Notes: generated by a model from the sequence alone, not told the origin. DNA of 64,000 nt from Truepera sp. (GCA_032027045.1 JAVSMU010000001.1:1511756-1575755); one strand, 5' to 3'; positions 16,291-25,586 are shown, counted from the stretch's first letter. Numbers and translations: made by a program.

Positions 16291-17726
16291 GGCGTACCTT
16301 CCTGGCGGCCGTACTCTCGGTGGCGCTCGCCGCCGGAACGGCCGGTGCCACGACTTACCTCCTTGCCTCGCCCGAGAGCATGGCGCTCGAGGCCGACCTG
16401 GTGTTCATGGGCACGGTCGATTCGGTCACCACAGAGGCCCGAGACGACAGGCCCTGGAGCCTCGTCGAGTTCGGCGACCTAGACGTCTTGTACGACCGCG
16501 AGGCCAAGGAGAAGGGCCAGGAGCCCGCCAGCCAGCAGAGCTTGGCCTTCCTCGGCGGCAACGTTGCCGGGCTCCCGACCTTGTTCGTGAGCGGCTTGCC
16601 GACGTTCGAGCGGGGCGAGCGCTGGCTCGTCCTCGCACGCCAGGACGACGGGTTGGCGTCGCCGGTGGTCGGAGTATCCCAGGGCGCGTGGAAGTTCGGC
16701 CCCGGGGGCGCCCAGGCGGGTGATGGCTCCTACCTGAGCCTAGACGGCTCGGGCGCCCTCGTGCGAGGCTCGAGCAGCCCAACGCCTGAGGACCTTCGCG
16801 CGGCCCTTGTTGCGCTGCTGGAACGCGGCGCGCCCAGCGCGGTGGGCGCGCCCAGCGAGGCGGGCGCGCCCAGCGAGGGGGGCGCGCCCACCGCGCCGCC
16901 GCCACCCGCGGCCGCCGGCGAGGACGCGGCAGGCACGGCCCCCGAGCCGGCGCCGGGCCAGCCACCGGCTGCAGGCGACGCGGGGGATGAGGCGCAGGAG
17001 GCAGCACCGGAGACGGGCACGTCGGAAACTGCGCCAGGGGAGGAGGCACGGCAGACCGCGGCCCCCGAAGGGGAGCCGGAGGCCGCACCAACCGCCCAGG
17101 GCCAGTCGGACGAGGCCACCGCCGTCCCGGCCGCGCCGAAGACCGTCCGTTACCGCGTTGACGACAGGGGCGGACCGCTGCTCCTCTCGAGCTTCGCGTC
17201 CGCCGCGGCAGGCGTGTGGGAGGCAGCGGCGCCGGGCGCCGTGGTCTTCGAGACCGACGAGGCCGCACCGGCCCAGATCCGCTACGGGGCGCCGGAACTC
17301 ATGGGGCCCGACGCCAAGTCCCTCACCCTGGCGTCTCCAGGAGGCCGGGTGGAGGTGCTCATCTCACCGCTGGTCGGGGACGAACTCGAAGCCGTGCTGC
17401 TGCATGAGCTCGGCGTCCTGGCGGGCCTGCCCGAGGGCGGCGCCGGCGTCATGGCGCGGACCGTATCGGCCGCTAACAGTGCTCCCCTACCGGCGGACGT
17501 GGCCGAACTGCGCGGCCTGCGCGAGTTCGCGCCCGAGGACCTGGACAGGAGCGGGAACGTGGACTTCTACGACCTGGCACTGTTCGGCAGGGCCTACGGC
17601 ACTTCCGGGGTGAACCTGGCTGCCGATTTCAACGGTGATGGGCAAGTCGACGACGCCGACCTGAAGCTCCTGCGCGAAGCCTACGAGTTCTCGCCACCGC
17701 AGGAGGCTCCGCCCGCCGCACCCTAG
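16287..17726 (+). CDS. Secreted dockerin protein with degenerate matrixin-like domain
   Basis: 479 residues with a signal peptide (residues 1-21, ending AGTAGA). Residues 30-160 resemble the propeptide-like region of bacterial matrixins (LAFLGGNVAGLPTLFVSGLP, VVGVSQGAWKF). Residues 175-285 are an Ala/Pro/Glu-rich linker with GAPSxx repeats. Residues about 290-400 resemble a matrixin domain, but the zinc motif is broken: HELGVLAGLPEG at 373-384 has Val where the second His should be, while a GVM Met-turn remains. Residues about 418-468 are a type I dockerin: two calcium loops, DLDRSGNVDFYDL and DFNGDGQVDDADL, each followed by a helix. The GTG start overlaps the upstream lipoprotein stop. Probably an exported, non-catalytic partner of that lipoprotein. 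Confidence 0.7.
   Translation: MRRTFLAAVLSVALAAGTAGATTYLLASPESMALEADLVFMGTVDSVTTEARDDRPWSLVEFGDLDVLYDREAKEKGQEPASQQSLAFLGGNVAGLPTLFVSGLPTFERGERWLVLARQDDGLASPVVGVSQGAWKFGPGGAQAGDGSYLSLDGSGALVRGSSSPTPEDLRAALVALLERGAPSAVGAPSEAGAPSEGGAPTAPPPPAAAGEDAAGTAPEPAPGQPPAAGDAGDEAQEAAPETGTSETAPGEEARQTAAPEGEPEAAPTAQGQSDEATAVPAAPKTVRYRVDDRGGPLLLSSFASAAAGVWEAAAPGAVVFETDEAAPAQIRYGAPELMGPDAKSLTLASPGGRVEVLISPLVGDELEAVLLHELGVLAGLPEGGAGVMARTVSAANSAPLPADVAELRGLREFAPEDLDRSGNVDFYDLALFGRAYGTSGVNLAADFNGDGQVDDADLKLLREAYEFSPPQEAPPAAP
16827..16892 (+). repeat. 18-bp tandem repeat coding GAPSxx
   Basis: Four copies of GGCGCGCCCA[GC]C at 16827, 16845, 16863 and 16881, period 18, inside the linker of the dockerin protein. 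Each unit encodes Gly-Ala-Pro-Ser/Thr plus two residues. Copy number could vary between strains. Confidence 0.85.
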
Positions 17727-17762
17727 TGGACCGCGTGCCACCCTGGGGAACCGCCGGCGGCT

Positions 17763-19658
17763 CTAGCTGGTGGCAGGCAGGACGTCCCGCTCCGGAGGCG
17801 GCACGTGCAACACGGCCACCTCCTCCTCACCCCTGGCGAACACGAGGGTGCCGCTCACACGCGGTGCCAGCAGGAAGTCGGTGAACGAACCCAGGACCTG
17901 GCCCGGCAACATGGCCACCAGGCTCTCCTGCGCCGCGCTACCACGGCCGCGGTACTGGCGCACGGTGATCTTGAAGCCGGCCAGGTCGAAGGTCAGCGGC
18001 TCTTCCGTCAGCGTCTTGACGAGATGTTCGCTCGCCCCCGACGATCCGATCAGGGCCGGCAGGTCGGTGGGCGCAACGGCGCCCACGTGTCGCATACGTT
18101 CCACGACATCGCCCACGACCGCCTCGGTAAGCATCACGTTCGAGGCCCTGGCGGCGCCACGGAGCAGCCCCTCGAGGGCCTGCACGCGCTTCGGTGCGCG
18201 GCCCGCGACCACGTTGGCCCGCGCTACTGCCTGCGTGATCACTTCTTCGGGTTCGCCACGAACGTTGTTGGAGATGACCTTGAAGGCCGCGAGCAGCTCC
18301 TCGCGCTGAGAACTCCTCAACACCTCGTTCACCAGCAGCGCATCGGCGAGCCGCGAACCCAGGGAGCGCGCCTCGTTGCGGATGCGGACGTGGACGTACT
18401 CACCCTCGCGAAAGGCGCCGATGCGCACGCGGTCGCGCACGATGACGTTCGAGCCGTCGAGCTCCACCTCCTCGCCGTCGAGGTACAGGGTCCGGGAGTT
18501 GCCGACCCCGCTGATGGCGATGTCGTGACCGGCAAGCGTGAGCCTCAGGGGTCCGACCATGCGCACCGTCACCGCCGTCGCTTCGGGTGGCACCTTCTCC
18601 CACTTCAGGATCGGGTTCACGCCGAAGAGCACGCCGCCCTCGAGGTGCGGGCCGCCGGCCTCGCCGCCGACCGCGGTCGGGAGGTAGCCCGCCAGGCGCC
18701 CGAAGAAGGCCTCCACCAGTTCGGTGAACAAGTACGTGTCGCGCTGGAACGCCTGCCGGTCGGCGCGTTCGCGGGCGCTCACCTCGGTCAGCCGCCGCTC
18801 GAGCTCTCGCCGCTGCGCGGCCTTCTCCTCCTCGGGCAGCCGCTCCTTGCCCATCTCCTGCAGGGCGAGGCGCAGCTGCGTCGAGGTGAGGGAGCTACTC
18901 GCGTCGGGCGACAACCGGCCGGCGTACGGGTCGTTGGCCACGGCAAGCGCCGCCGACTTCACGTAGGCGAACGCGCCGCTCTCGCCCCGGTCCAGGGCCG
19001 GCAGGGGGTTCCCCGACTTTCCGACGGTCATGATCACGTTTATCAGCTCGCGCAGGATCTCGGCCAGGGAGTCGAGGTCCGACAGGGAGACCAGCGGGTC
19101 GCGCATGGTGGGGATGCTCTCCATGACGCGGAACGCTCCTCCCGGGACGTCCTGGCCGAAAGTGCTGCGGTCGGCGTTGCGCATGAGGTTCTGCAGGGTA
19201 GCGAACACCAGGCGAGCGGTCAGCCGGTCGCGTTCGGCACGCCAGCCGGCGGCAACACGTTGCACGTACTCGTCCAGGTCATCCCACCAGACGCGGCGCG
19301 CCAGGCGCTGCAGCACCGCGTGCTCGTCGCGTTCCTCCGGCGACGAGTCGTGGAACGTCGGGGGCCTTCTAGGCTCCTCGTCGGCCGCCAGCGTTGGTCC
19401 TTCCTCGTCGAGGACGAGGGACACCAGGTTGGGCACGACCTCACGTTGACCCTTGGAGTCGGACAACGTTCCCATGGTCTTCGCGGCCGCGTCCAGGCGC
19501 CCGCGCTCGTCTGCGCTAAGCCGCTCGCGCTCGCGGTTGAGCACCCCGAGCAGTTCCCACAGCGACTGCATGCCTCCCCGCACCATGCGCTTGGCGCGGA
19601 ACTCTTCGACCTTGTACTCGAGCAGCTCGAGGGCGATGCTCTCTAGCCGGAGGCTCAC
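17763..19658 (-). CDS. Uncharacterised 631-residue protein
   Basis: Not recognised. No signal peptide and no membrane helix. Residues 1-75 are helical and charged (LESIALELLEYKVEEFRAK). Residues about 240-300 form a likely coiled coil (QEMGKERLPEEEKAAQRREL). Residues about 330-410 look beta-rich (GPLRLTLAGHDIAISGVG, YLDGEEVELDGSN), and the rest mixes helices and strands. Codon use matches neighbours, so the gene is old in this genome. The GTG start is 6 nt from a TATACT, a leaderless layout. Convergent with the dockerin gene 36 nt away. It may be a lineage-specific cytoplasmic protein; I make no functional claim. Confidence 0.75.
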   Translation of the reverse strand: MSLRLESIALELLEYKVEEFRAKRMVRGGMQSLWELLGVLNRERERLSADERGRLDAAAKTMGTLSDSKGQREVVPNLVSLVLDEEGPTLAADEEPRRPPTFHDSSPEERDEHAVLQRLARRVWWDDLDEYVQRVAAGWRAERDRLTARLVFATLQNLMRNADRSTFGQDVPGGAFRVMESIPTMRDPLVSLSDLDSLAEILRELINVIMTVGKSGNPLPALDRGESGAFAYVKSAALAVANDPYAGRLSPDASSSLTSTQLRLALQEMGKERLPEEEKAAQRRELERRLTEVSARERADRQAFQRDTYLFTELVEAFFGRLAGYLPTAVGGEAGGPHLEGGVLFGVNPILKWEKVPPEATAVTVRMVGPLRLTLAGHDIAISGVGNSRTLYLDGEEVELDGSNVIVRDRVRIGAFREGEYVHVRIRNEARSLGSRLADALLVNEVLRSSQREELLAAFKVISNNVRGEPEEVITQAVARANVVAGRAPKRVQALEGLLRGAARASNVMLTEAVVGDVVERMRHVGAVAPTDLPALIGSSGASEHLVKTLTEEPLTFDLAGFKITVRQYRGRGSAAQESLVAMLPGQVLGSFTDFLLAPRVSGTLVFARGEEEVAVLHVPPPERDVLPATS

Positions 19659-19664
19659 GCCGCC

Positions 19665-19670
19665 AGTATA
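19665..19670 (-). promoter_or_regulatory. -10 element for leaderless transcript of the 631-residue protein
   Basis: TATACT on the minus strand, 6 nt before the GTG. The TATACT-to-GTG layout is nearly the same as at 39260. Confidence 0.6.
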
Positions 19671-19703
19671 AGGAAGGACCCGGCCGACCGTAACCGGGAA
19701 AAC

Positions 19704-20912
19704 TCACGCACGCGAGAACACGTCCCGTGCGCGCGAAACAACCTCGTCCACTTGTTCCTCCGTGATGACGAGGGGCGGCAGGAAGCGGACGGTATCGCCC
19801 GCCCCGGCGATTGTCACCACGCCACGTTCCTGCAACTCGCGGATCACGGGGCCCGCAGGCACCGACAGCTGAACGCCGATCAGCAGGCCACGCCCCCGGA
19901 CCTCCGTTACCGCCGGCCCGCTGCCTGCCAGGCCGGCCATGAGCCTGTCGCCCAACCGTGCGGCCTGCGCCATGAGGCCCCGGTCCTCGATCTCCTCCAG
20001 GACGGCCAGGCCCGCGGCAGCGGCAAGCGGGTTGCCGCCGAAGGTGGTGCCGTGACCGCCCTTGGGCATGGCCGCGGCCACCTCGTCGGTCATCAGCAGC
20101 GCGCTGATGGGCACGCCGCCCGCCAGGCCCTTGGCCAAGGTGACCATGTCGGCGTCGACTCCTACCGCCTCACTCGCGAGGAAGGTGCCCGTGCGGCCGA
20201 CGCCCGTCTGGATCTCGTCGAGGATCAGCAGCGCGCCGTGGGCCCGGGTCGACTCCCGCGCGGCGTGCAGGAACTCGGCGGTCGCGGGCTTGATGCCACC
20301 CTCACCCAGGATGGGTTCGAGAAGCACCGCGGCCGTCTCGTCGTCGATCGCGGCGCGCAGCGCCTCGACGTCGTTGAAAGGCACGAACTCGACCTCGGTG
20401 TCGTACGGGCCGAACGGTTCGCGGTACTTGGGCTCCCACGTGAACGGCAAGACGCCCCTCGTGCGGCCGGAGAAGCCGTGCTCTGCGGCCACGAAGCGCC
20501 GCCTGCCGGTCGCCACCCGCGCCCACTTCAGCGCGGCCTCGTTGGCCTCCGCGCCCGAGTTACCCAAGAAGACGCGCGCGAGGGGCGGCCGCACGAACTC
20601 GAACAGCTTGGTTACGAACTTCGTGCGCACGTCGTTGCCGAGGTTCTGGGGGCAGACGATCAGGCGCCGCGCCTGATCAGCCAGCGCGTTCGCCAAGCGT
20701 TCGTTGGAGTGGCCCACGCTCGCGACGGCGATCCCGGCCATGCAATCGAGGTACTCCTTACCCTCGGCGTCGTAAAGCAGGGCGCCGTCGCCCCGAACGA
20801 ACGCGACCTCCGGATGCCACAGGCCGCTGTCGTGCACCTGCGCGGCGGCCAGGATTTCGGCCGTCCTGCCGCGCGCCGGGGCCTGGGGGTTGGCTGGGGC
20901 TTCTCCTTGCAT
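19704..20912 (-). CDS. Acetylornithine/LysW-aminoadipate-type class III aminotransferase
   Basis: PLP enzyme transferring an amino group from glutamate to an acyl-amino semialdehyde in arginine or lysine synthesis (ArgD/LysJ group). Motifs: FLGNSGAEANEAALKWAR near 110, ILDEIQTGVGRTG near 230 and LAKGLAGG with the cofactor lysine near 261. 402 residues from the ATG at 20912, which has GAGGAAGGG before it; the longer open frame to 21017 adds 35 low-complexity residues. ArgD and LysJ cannot be told apart here. No other arg or lys genes adjoin. Confidence 0.88.
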   Translation of the reverse strand: MQGEAPANPQAPARGRTAEILAAAQVHDSGLWHPEVAFVRGDGALLYDAEGKEYLDCMAGIAVASVGHSNERLANALADQARRLIVCPQNLGNDVRTKFVTKLFEFVRPPLARVFLGNSGAEANEAALKWARVATGRRRFVAAEHGFSGRTRGVLPFTWEPKYREPFGPYDTEVEFVPFNDVEALRAAIDDETAAVLLEPILGEGGIKPATAEFLHAARESTRAHGALLILDEIQTGVGRTGTFLASEAVGVDADMVTLAKGLAGGVPISALLMTDEVAAAMPKGGHGTTFGGNPLAAAAGLAVLEEIEDRGLMAQAARLGDRLMAGLAGSGPAVTEVRGRGLLIGVQLSVPAGPVIRELQERGVVTIAGAGDTVRFLPPLVITEEQVDEVVSRARDVFSRA

Positions 20913-21053
20913 GCGCTGCCCTTCCTCTTCCACGGGCTGACGGCGCCCGCCCAACGGGCCGCCGACCGGCCGGCGGCCATTCGCTTGGGAGCATAACGCT
21001 CCGTGACGGCACGCCATAGCCGCGCCACTGTCGGAACCGGCAGCCCGCCGGTA

Positions 21054-21767
21054 TCAGGACCCTATGGTCACGAGGCAGAGCGGGACCTCGGTGCGCCCGT
21101 CGACCTGTAGGAGCTTGGCAAGCTCGTCGTCGTAGAAGTCGACCGCGTACGTCGCCGCCAGGCCCAACGCGGCGCCCGCTAGTACCAGCCCCTGGGCGGC
21201 CGAGCCGGCATCCAGGAACAGGTACCGGAAAGCGCGGCCGCCGCCGAGTACCCGGTGGCGCGAAGGTACGCCGGTGAAGCAGACCGCGGCCGCCTGGGCG
21301 CCGATCTCGACCGGCGCGAGCATGCAGTCGGCGAACGGCTCACCGACGTCTGCCATCCTCAGCTGATCGAGGCTGTGATCCCGGGGGTTGTAGCGATACA
21401 CGCCCGCGAACAGGTCCTGAACGTTGAACGCCAGCACGTAGCACTCCAAGGAGGAAACGTCCTGGGCCGTGACGTGTACCCGCTTGCGTCCGAAGTTGAA
21501 GCCGACACAGGCCCACAGCAACTGCGACAGGGCCGCCTGCTCGAGGCGCCCGCCCTCGGCCGCTCCCCCACTGTCACGCGAAAGCACGCTCCAGACGCCG
21601 GCCCCGTCCCGCAGCTGCGGCGCCGGCAGGCTGGCGACCTCGGCGGGGTTGGCGCGGACCTTGAAGGGGGCCGCCACGCGCGTGCGCGGCGCGGGCAGCT
21701 GGCCGCGCCGGTACTTGGTCTGGTCGAAGAACTCCGCGCCGAAGGCACGGCTCTTGCTCTGCGCCAC
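21054..21767 (-). CDS. SagB/nitroreductase-family oxidoreductase
   Basis: FMN-dependent oxidoreductase of the SagB/ThcOx type. Typical segments are LSQLLWACVGFNFG, LFAGVYRYNPRDHSLDQL and GSAAQGLVLAGAALGLAAT. About 238 residues from the GTG at 21767, which follows a GGGAG; a longer frame to 21839 is possible. SagB enzymes in toxin clusters oxidise azolines, but no YcaO cyclodehydratase or precursor peptide is next to it, so it is likely a stand-alone oxidoreductase whose substrate cannot be told. Divergent from the thioesterase. Confidence 0.8.
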   Translation of the reverse strand: MAQSKSRAFGAEFFDQTKYRRGQLPAPRTRVAAPFKVRANPAEVASLPAPQLRDGAGVWSVLSRDSGGAAEGGRLEQAALSQLLWACVGFNFGRKRVHVTAQDVSSLECYVLAFNVQDLFAGVYRYNPRDHSLDQLRMADVGEPFADCMLAPVEIGAQAAAVCFTGVPSRHRVLGGGRAFRYLFLDAGSAAQGLVLAGAALGLAATYAVDFYDDELAKLLQVDGRTEVPLCLVTIGS

Positions 21768-21875
21768 TCGAGGTACTCCCGTCGGCACTGTAGCACCAGA
21801 GCAGGAAGGCCCCGGGCGGTATGCTGCCGGGAAGTCCACGGGCGCCGACGAAGAGCGCGCCCAACCGGGATCAGC

Positions 21876-22277
21876 ATGGAACTACGGGTAAGGTTCGTCG
21901 AAACCGATCAGATGGGTGTCGTCCACCACAGTGCCTACGTGCCGTGGCTCGAGGCCGGCCGCGTGGAGTGGCTCCGCGAGCGCGGCCTGAGCTATCGCGA
22001 GATGGAAGACGGCGGTATGTCCCTGGCCGTGGCGCACGTGGAGGTCTCGTATCGGGCCGCCTGCTACTTCGACGACCTGCTCGAGGTAGCCAGCACCCTC
22101 ACGGACGTCCGCAGCCGCCGCGTGGGTTTCGCTTACCGCATCACGCGGCCGGCCGACGCCGTCCTCATCGCTACCGCCACCACGTCGCACGTCCCGACGG
22201 GCCGTGATGGAAGGGCCATGCGCATACCCGAGCGCTGGCTCGCCCCCATGACCCTGCTCCTGGAAAGCAACCCTTGA
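21876..22277 (+). CDS. YbgC/FadM-type acyl-CoA thioesterase
   Basis: Hot-dog fold thioesterase. [29 protein letters not shown] is the 4HBT signature containing the catalytic Asp (in ETDQMG) near residue 11. 133 residues from ATG 21876, the normal length. The frame is open far upstream, but only this start matches the family N-terminus. guaB follows 55 nt later. Substrate class (short or long acyl-CoA) unknown. Confidence 0.9.
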   Translation: MELRVRFVETDQMGVVHHSAYVPWLEAGRVEWLRERGLSYREMEDGGMSLAVAHVEVSYRAACYFDDLLEVASTLTDVRSRRVGFAYRITRPADAVLIATATTSHVPTGRDGRAMRIPERWLAPMTLLLESNP

Positions 22278-22332
22278 CCAGCCGCGAACCCGAATCCTCA
22301 GCGATGTACCTACCCCACCGGAGGCAAGAACC

Positions 22333-23838
22333 ATGACCACTTCGCCGGCACGCGTGAAGGCGCCCGAGCTAGAGAAGATCGTCGCCACGGCGCTGACCTT
22401 CGACGACGTCCTGTTGGTGCCGGCGCACAGCCGCGTCCTGCCCAAGGAAGTCGATCTCACTGCCCGCTTCACGCCGGGCATCACGCTCAACATCCCGCTC
22501 GTCTCGGCGGCCATGGACACCGTCACCGAGACCCAGATGGCCATCGCCATGGCGCGCCTGGGCGGCATCGGCGTCGTCCACAAGAAGATGGCGATCGACC
22601 TCCAGGCGGAGATGGTGAGGAAGGTGAAGCGCTCGGAATCGGGCATGATCGTCGACCCCATCACGCTGGAGCGCCACGCTACGCTCGCCGACGCCGAGGA
22701 CCTCATGCGCGAGTACTCCATCAGCGGCGTGCCCATCGTGGAGGCAGATGGCAAGCTGGTGGGCATCCTGACCAACCGCGACCTGCGCTTCGAGACCGAC
22801 ATGCATAGGCCGGTCTCGGAAGTGATGACGTCCGAGGGGCTCATCACCGTTCCCGTCGGGACGACGCTCGAGGCCGCGATCGAGATGCTCAGGCACCACA
22901 AGGTGGAGAAGCTCCTGGTGGTCGACCCGGAGGGCTACCTGCGGGGACTGATAACGATAAAGGACATCACCAAGCGCCTCGAGTACCCGAACGCCGCCAA
23001 GGACTCCCTCGGCCGCCTGCGGGTGGCGGCGGCGCTCGGCGTGGGCCTGGACCTCGAGGAGCGGGCCGCGGCCCTGGTGGAGGCGGGCGCCGACGTGCTC
23101 GTCCTGGACAGCGCGCACGGCCACAGCCAGGGGATCCTCGACGCCCTGCGGCACGTGAAGGCCAGTTACAGCGTGGAGGTCATCGCTGGGAACGTCGCTA
23201 CGGGGGCGGGAGCGGCCGCGCTCGTCGAGGCCGGGGCGGACGGCGTGAAGGTCGGCGTGGGGCCTGGCAGCATCTGCACCACGCGGGTCGTGACGGGCGT
23301 GGGCATGCCGCAACTGAGCGCCATCCTGGAGGCCGCCGAGGTGACGCGGGCGAGCGGCGCCACGCTCGTGGCCGACGGTGGCATCAAGTACTCGGGCGAC
23401 ATCGCCAAGGCCATCGCCGCCGGCGCCGACGTGGTAATGGTCGGCTCCTTGCTGGCGGGCACCACCGAGGCCCCCGGCGAGGAGCTGCTGCGCGAGGGCA
23501 GGCGCTACAAGACCTACCGCGGCATGGGCAGCCTGGGCGCCATGTCGGGCGGCAGCGCCGATCGTTACTTCCAGGACAGCGCGGCCGGCGCGGCCAAGCT
23601 CGTCCCCGAAGGTGTGGAGGGCATCGTCGCCTACAAGGGGCCCGTGGGGGACGTCGTCTACCAGGCCGTGGGCGGCCTCCGGTCGGCGATGGGCTACTGC
23701 GGCACCGGGGACCTAGGGGCCTTGCAGCGTGACGGACGCTTCGTCACCATCACGCAGGCCAGCCTCGTGGAGTCTCACCCGCACGACGTCACCATCACCA
23801 GCGACGCGCCCAACTACTCGGTGTCGAACAAGCGCTGA
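22333..23838 (+). CDS. guaB: IMP dehydrogenase
   Basis: Oxidises IMP to XMP, the first committed GMP step. TIM barrel with a CBS-domain pair inserted at about residues 110-230. Catalytic loop GPGSICTTR has Cys315; the mobile flap follows near 400 ([19 protein letters not shown]). 501 residues, full length. GGAGG lies 9 nt before the ATG. Purine synthesis genes purF, purL and purQ are 4-8 kb downstream on the other strand. Confidence 0.97.
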   Translation: MTTSPARVKAPELEKIVATALTFDDVLLVPAHSRVLPKEVDLTARFTPGITLNIPLVSAAMDTVTETQMAIAMARLGGIGVVHKKMAIDLQAEMVRKVKRSESGMIVDPITLERHATLADAEDLMREYSISGVPIVEADGKLVGILTNRDLRFETDMHRPVSEVMTSEGLITVPVGTTLEAAIEMLRHHKVEKLLVVDPEGYLRGLITIKDITKRLEYPNAAKDSLGRLRVAAALGVGLDLEERAAALVEAGADVLVLDSAHGHSQGILDALRHVKASYSVEVIAGNVATGAGAAALVEAGADGVKVGVGPGSICTTRVVTGVGMPQLSAILEAAEVTRASGATLVADGGIKYSGDIAKAIAAGADVVMVGSLLAGTTEAPGEELLREGRRYKTYRGMGSLGAMSGGSADRYFQDSAAGAAKLVPEGVEGIVAYKGPVGDVVYQAVGGLRSAMGYCGTGDLGALQRDGRFVTITQASLVESHPHDVTITSDAPNYSVSNKR

Positions 23839-23935
23839 GGCAACCAGTCTCGACCGGACCGCCAACCTGCGCACCGCACCGAGCCACACGGTGCCCCAAC
23901 CGGGGCTCCAACCGGGGCCTGGAGCAGCGCAGCGA

Positions 23936-25504
23936 CTACAGCACCAGCTCCTGATCGCCCGACGGCGCCAGGCCCATGAAGCGGTCCAATAGCGGCTCGA
24001 TCCCGAACTTCAGCGCATGGCTGAAGGGACTCAGGACCCTCTCGGCAGGCTGACCGAGCGGCAGCAGGTGAGCGGTGAGACGCCCGAACTGGCGGGTCGT
24101 GATCTCGTCCTTGGTGGCGAGGGCCGCGGCCGACTTGCGGCGCAGGCCCGACAGCGTCGACACCATGTGCCGCCTGCCCTTGCGCACGGCGCCCTCCAAC
24201 GTCGGGTCGATGGCGGCCACCGACTCGAGCAACGCGGCGAACTCGGCCTCCACCCTCGAGGCCGACTCGTTGAAGCGCGCGGAGTAGCCGTGGCGCTCGA
24301 GGAGGACCCGTTCGAGGATCTCGTCGTGGTGGGCGCGGAACTCGGCCGCGTGCACGCCGAACCCGGTCAGGAGCCTCGCCGCCGCGGGCTCGAGCACGGT
24401 GGCGCTCGCCCGTGGCCACGCGAGCGGCATCGGCACGCCATGGAAGCGGTAGACGTCACGCAACTGCGCCACGTACCTGAGTTCTCCGGGCCCGAGCACG
24501 GAGACGGCGGTGGGCAGCAGCGCGTCCTGCACCGTCGGCCTGAGCCCCGCCGCCGGCGTGATGCTGGTCGGATCCTCCGCCAGCATGCCGAGCAGTTCCG
24601 CCGCCTTGAACGTGCGGTCGTCGGCCATCAAGTTCGCGCCGACCTGGCGCAAGAGCACGCGCCGCCCGCCCAACTCCACGAAGAGGTTGGTGGCGCCCGT
24701 GGCGCGCCCGAGCTGCGGCGCGTAACCGAGCGCCTTCAGGCGCCTGCCCGCGCCGTTCACGGCCTCCGCCGTACTGACGGGGTCGGCCAGCTCGGCGGCC
24801 AGGACGGGCGAGAACTGCGCCGCCACGTCGCGCCTCAACGGGTCGACGAGCACCAGGCCTGCCTCCCCCAGGAAGCGCGTGAGGATGGCCCCGAACCAAT
24901 CGGAGAACGACGTCACCGACGCCGCCGTGCCCTCAAGCAGGTCCCATACCTCGCCCATGAAGCGTGGCCGGGGTGTGAGGCTCTCGAGCCCCTCCTTCAC
25001 GCTTTGGAGCATGGCCGGCGTCAGCGGCGCCCGCCCGACCGCCACCCCGTCGGGCAACGCCACGGCCACGCGCCGCAGAGTCTCGCCGCCGTCGAGCAGG
25101 TAGGTGTGGTCCACCTCGTGGGCGTCGTGGTCCTGCGTCGCCAGCCAGAACATGGGCACCACGGGCCGCTCTTCCGTATCCAGACGTCGCGCCAGGGCGA
25201 CGGCGGTTATGGCCTTGGAGAGGCTGTACGTGGGCCCGAGCAGCAGGCCCGTCTGTTGCCCCGTGACCACCGCACGAGCGGCGGGGTGCCGCAACCGCTC
25301 CAGGTTGGCGAAGACGGCCGCGGGGGCGCCGAGCGCGGCGGCGTAGCGCGAGAGCGCGTCCACGAGCGCGTTCCTCTCCCCAGGTCTCGGCAGGGCCAGG
25401 GCCGCGTCCAGGTCGCCGGGAGCGAGGTCGAAGAAGTCGTTCAGGTGGCCGCCCTGGTACGCGTCGAGGAACGAGGGGGCGGGTGGCGTCGTTTGCACTG
25501 GCAC
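23936..25504 (-). CDS. bshC: Bacillithiol biosynthesis cysteine-adding enzyme BshC
   Basis: Adds cysteine to glucosaminyl-malate in the last step of bacillithiol synthesis. Family markers: VTGQQTGLLLGPTYSLSKAITA near residue 80 and FWLATQDHDAHEVDH near 120, then a C-terminal coiled coil (ERVLLERHGYSARFNESASRVEAEFAALLESV). 522 residues, close to the 540 typical. bshA and bshB are not in the window. The GTG start lies 5 nt from a TAAGCT, a possible leaderless message. Bacillithiol is known in Deinococcus, which fits the lineage. Confidence 0.92.
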   Translation of the reverse strand: MPVQTTPPAPSFLDAYQGGHLNDFFDLAPGDLDAALALPRPGERNALVDALSRYAAALGAPAAVFANLERLRHPAARAVVTGQQTGLLLGPTYSLSKAITAVALARRLDTEERPVVPMFWLATQDHDAHEVDHTYLLDGGETLRRVAVALPDGVAVGRAPLTPAMLQSVKEGLESLTPRPRFMGEVWDLLEGTAASVTSFSDWFGAILTRFLGEAGLVLVDPLRRDVAAQFSPVLAAELADPVSTAEAVNGAGRRLKALGYAPQLGRATGATNLFVELGGRRVLLRQVGANLMADDRTFKAAELLGMLAEDPTSITPAAGLRPTVQDALLPTAVSVLGPGELRYVAQLRDVYRFHGVPMPLAWPRASATVLEPAAARLLTGFGVHAAEFRAHHDEILERVLLERHGYSARFNESASRVEAEFAALLESVAAIDPTLEGAVRKGRRHMVSTLSGLRRKSAAALATKDEITTRQFGRLTAHLLPLGQPAERVLSPFSHALKFGIEPLLDRFMGLAPSGDQELVL

Positions 25505-25509
25505 AGGCC

Positions 25510-25515
25510 AGCTTA
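25510..25515 (-). promoter_or_regulatory. -10 element before bshC
   Basis: TAAGCT on the minus strand, ending 5 nt before the GTG start. Confidence 0.45.
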
Positions 25516-25574
25516 TCGGGAGGGAGGCGCGTCCGTGGCGCCCCCAGTAACGTGGGAAGCGGCGCAGGTTCGTG

Positions 25575-25580
25575 ATAGAC
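25575..25580 (+). promoter_or_regulatory. Probable -10 element of comB-wecG transcript
   Basis: TAGACT, identical to the hexamer at 895 and 57043. It would start a leader of about 210 nt. Confidence 0.45.
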
Positions 25581-25586
25581 TCGCGC

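Noticed and set aside
17805-19646. 613-codon plus-strand open frame opposite the 631-residue protein
   Set aside because: It mirrors nearly the whole minus-strand gene. Its sequence is rich in His, Arg and Gly without pattern, whereas the minus-strand frame has the promoter and protein-like secondary structure.
23876-23894. Terminator between guaB and bshC
   Set aside because: A 6-bp GCACCG/CGGTGC hairpin exists but is followed by C and A runs, with no T tract. Too weak to call.
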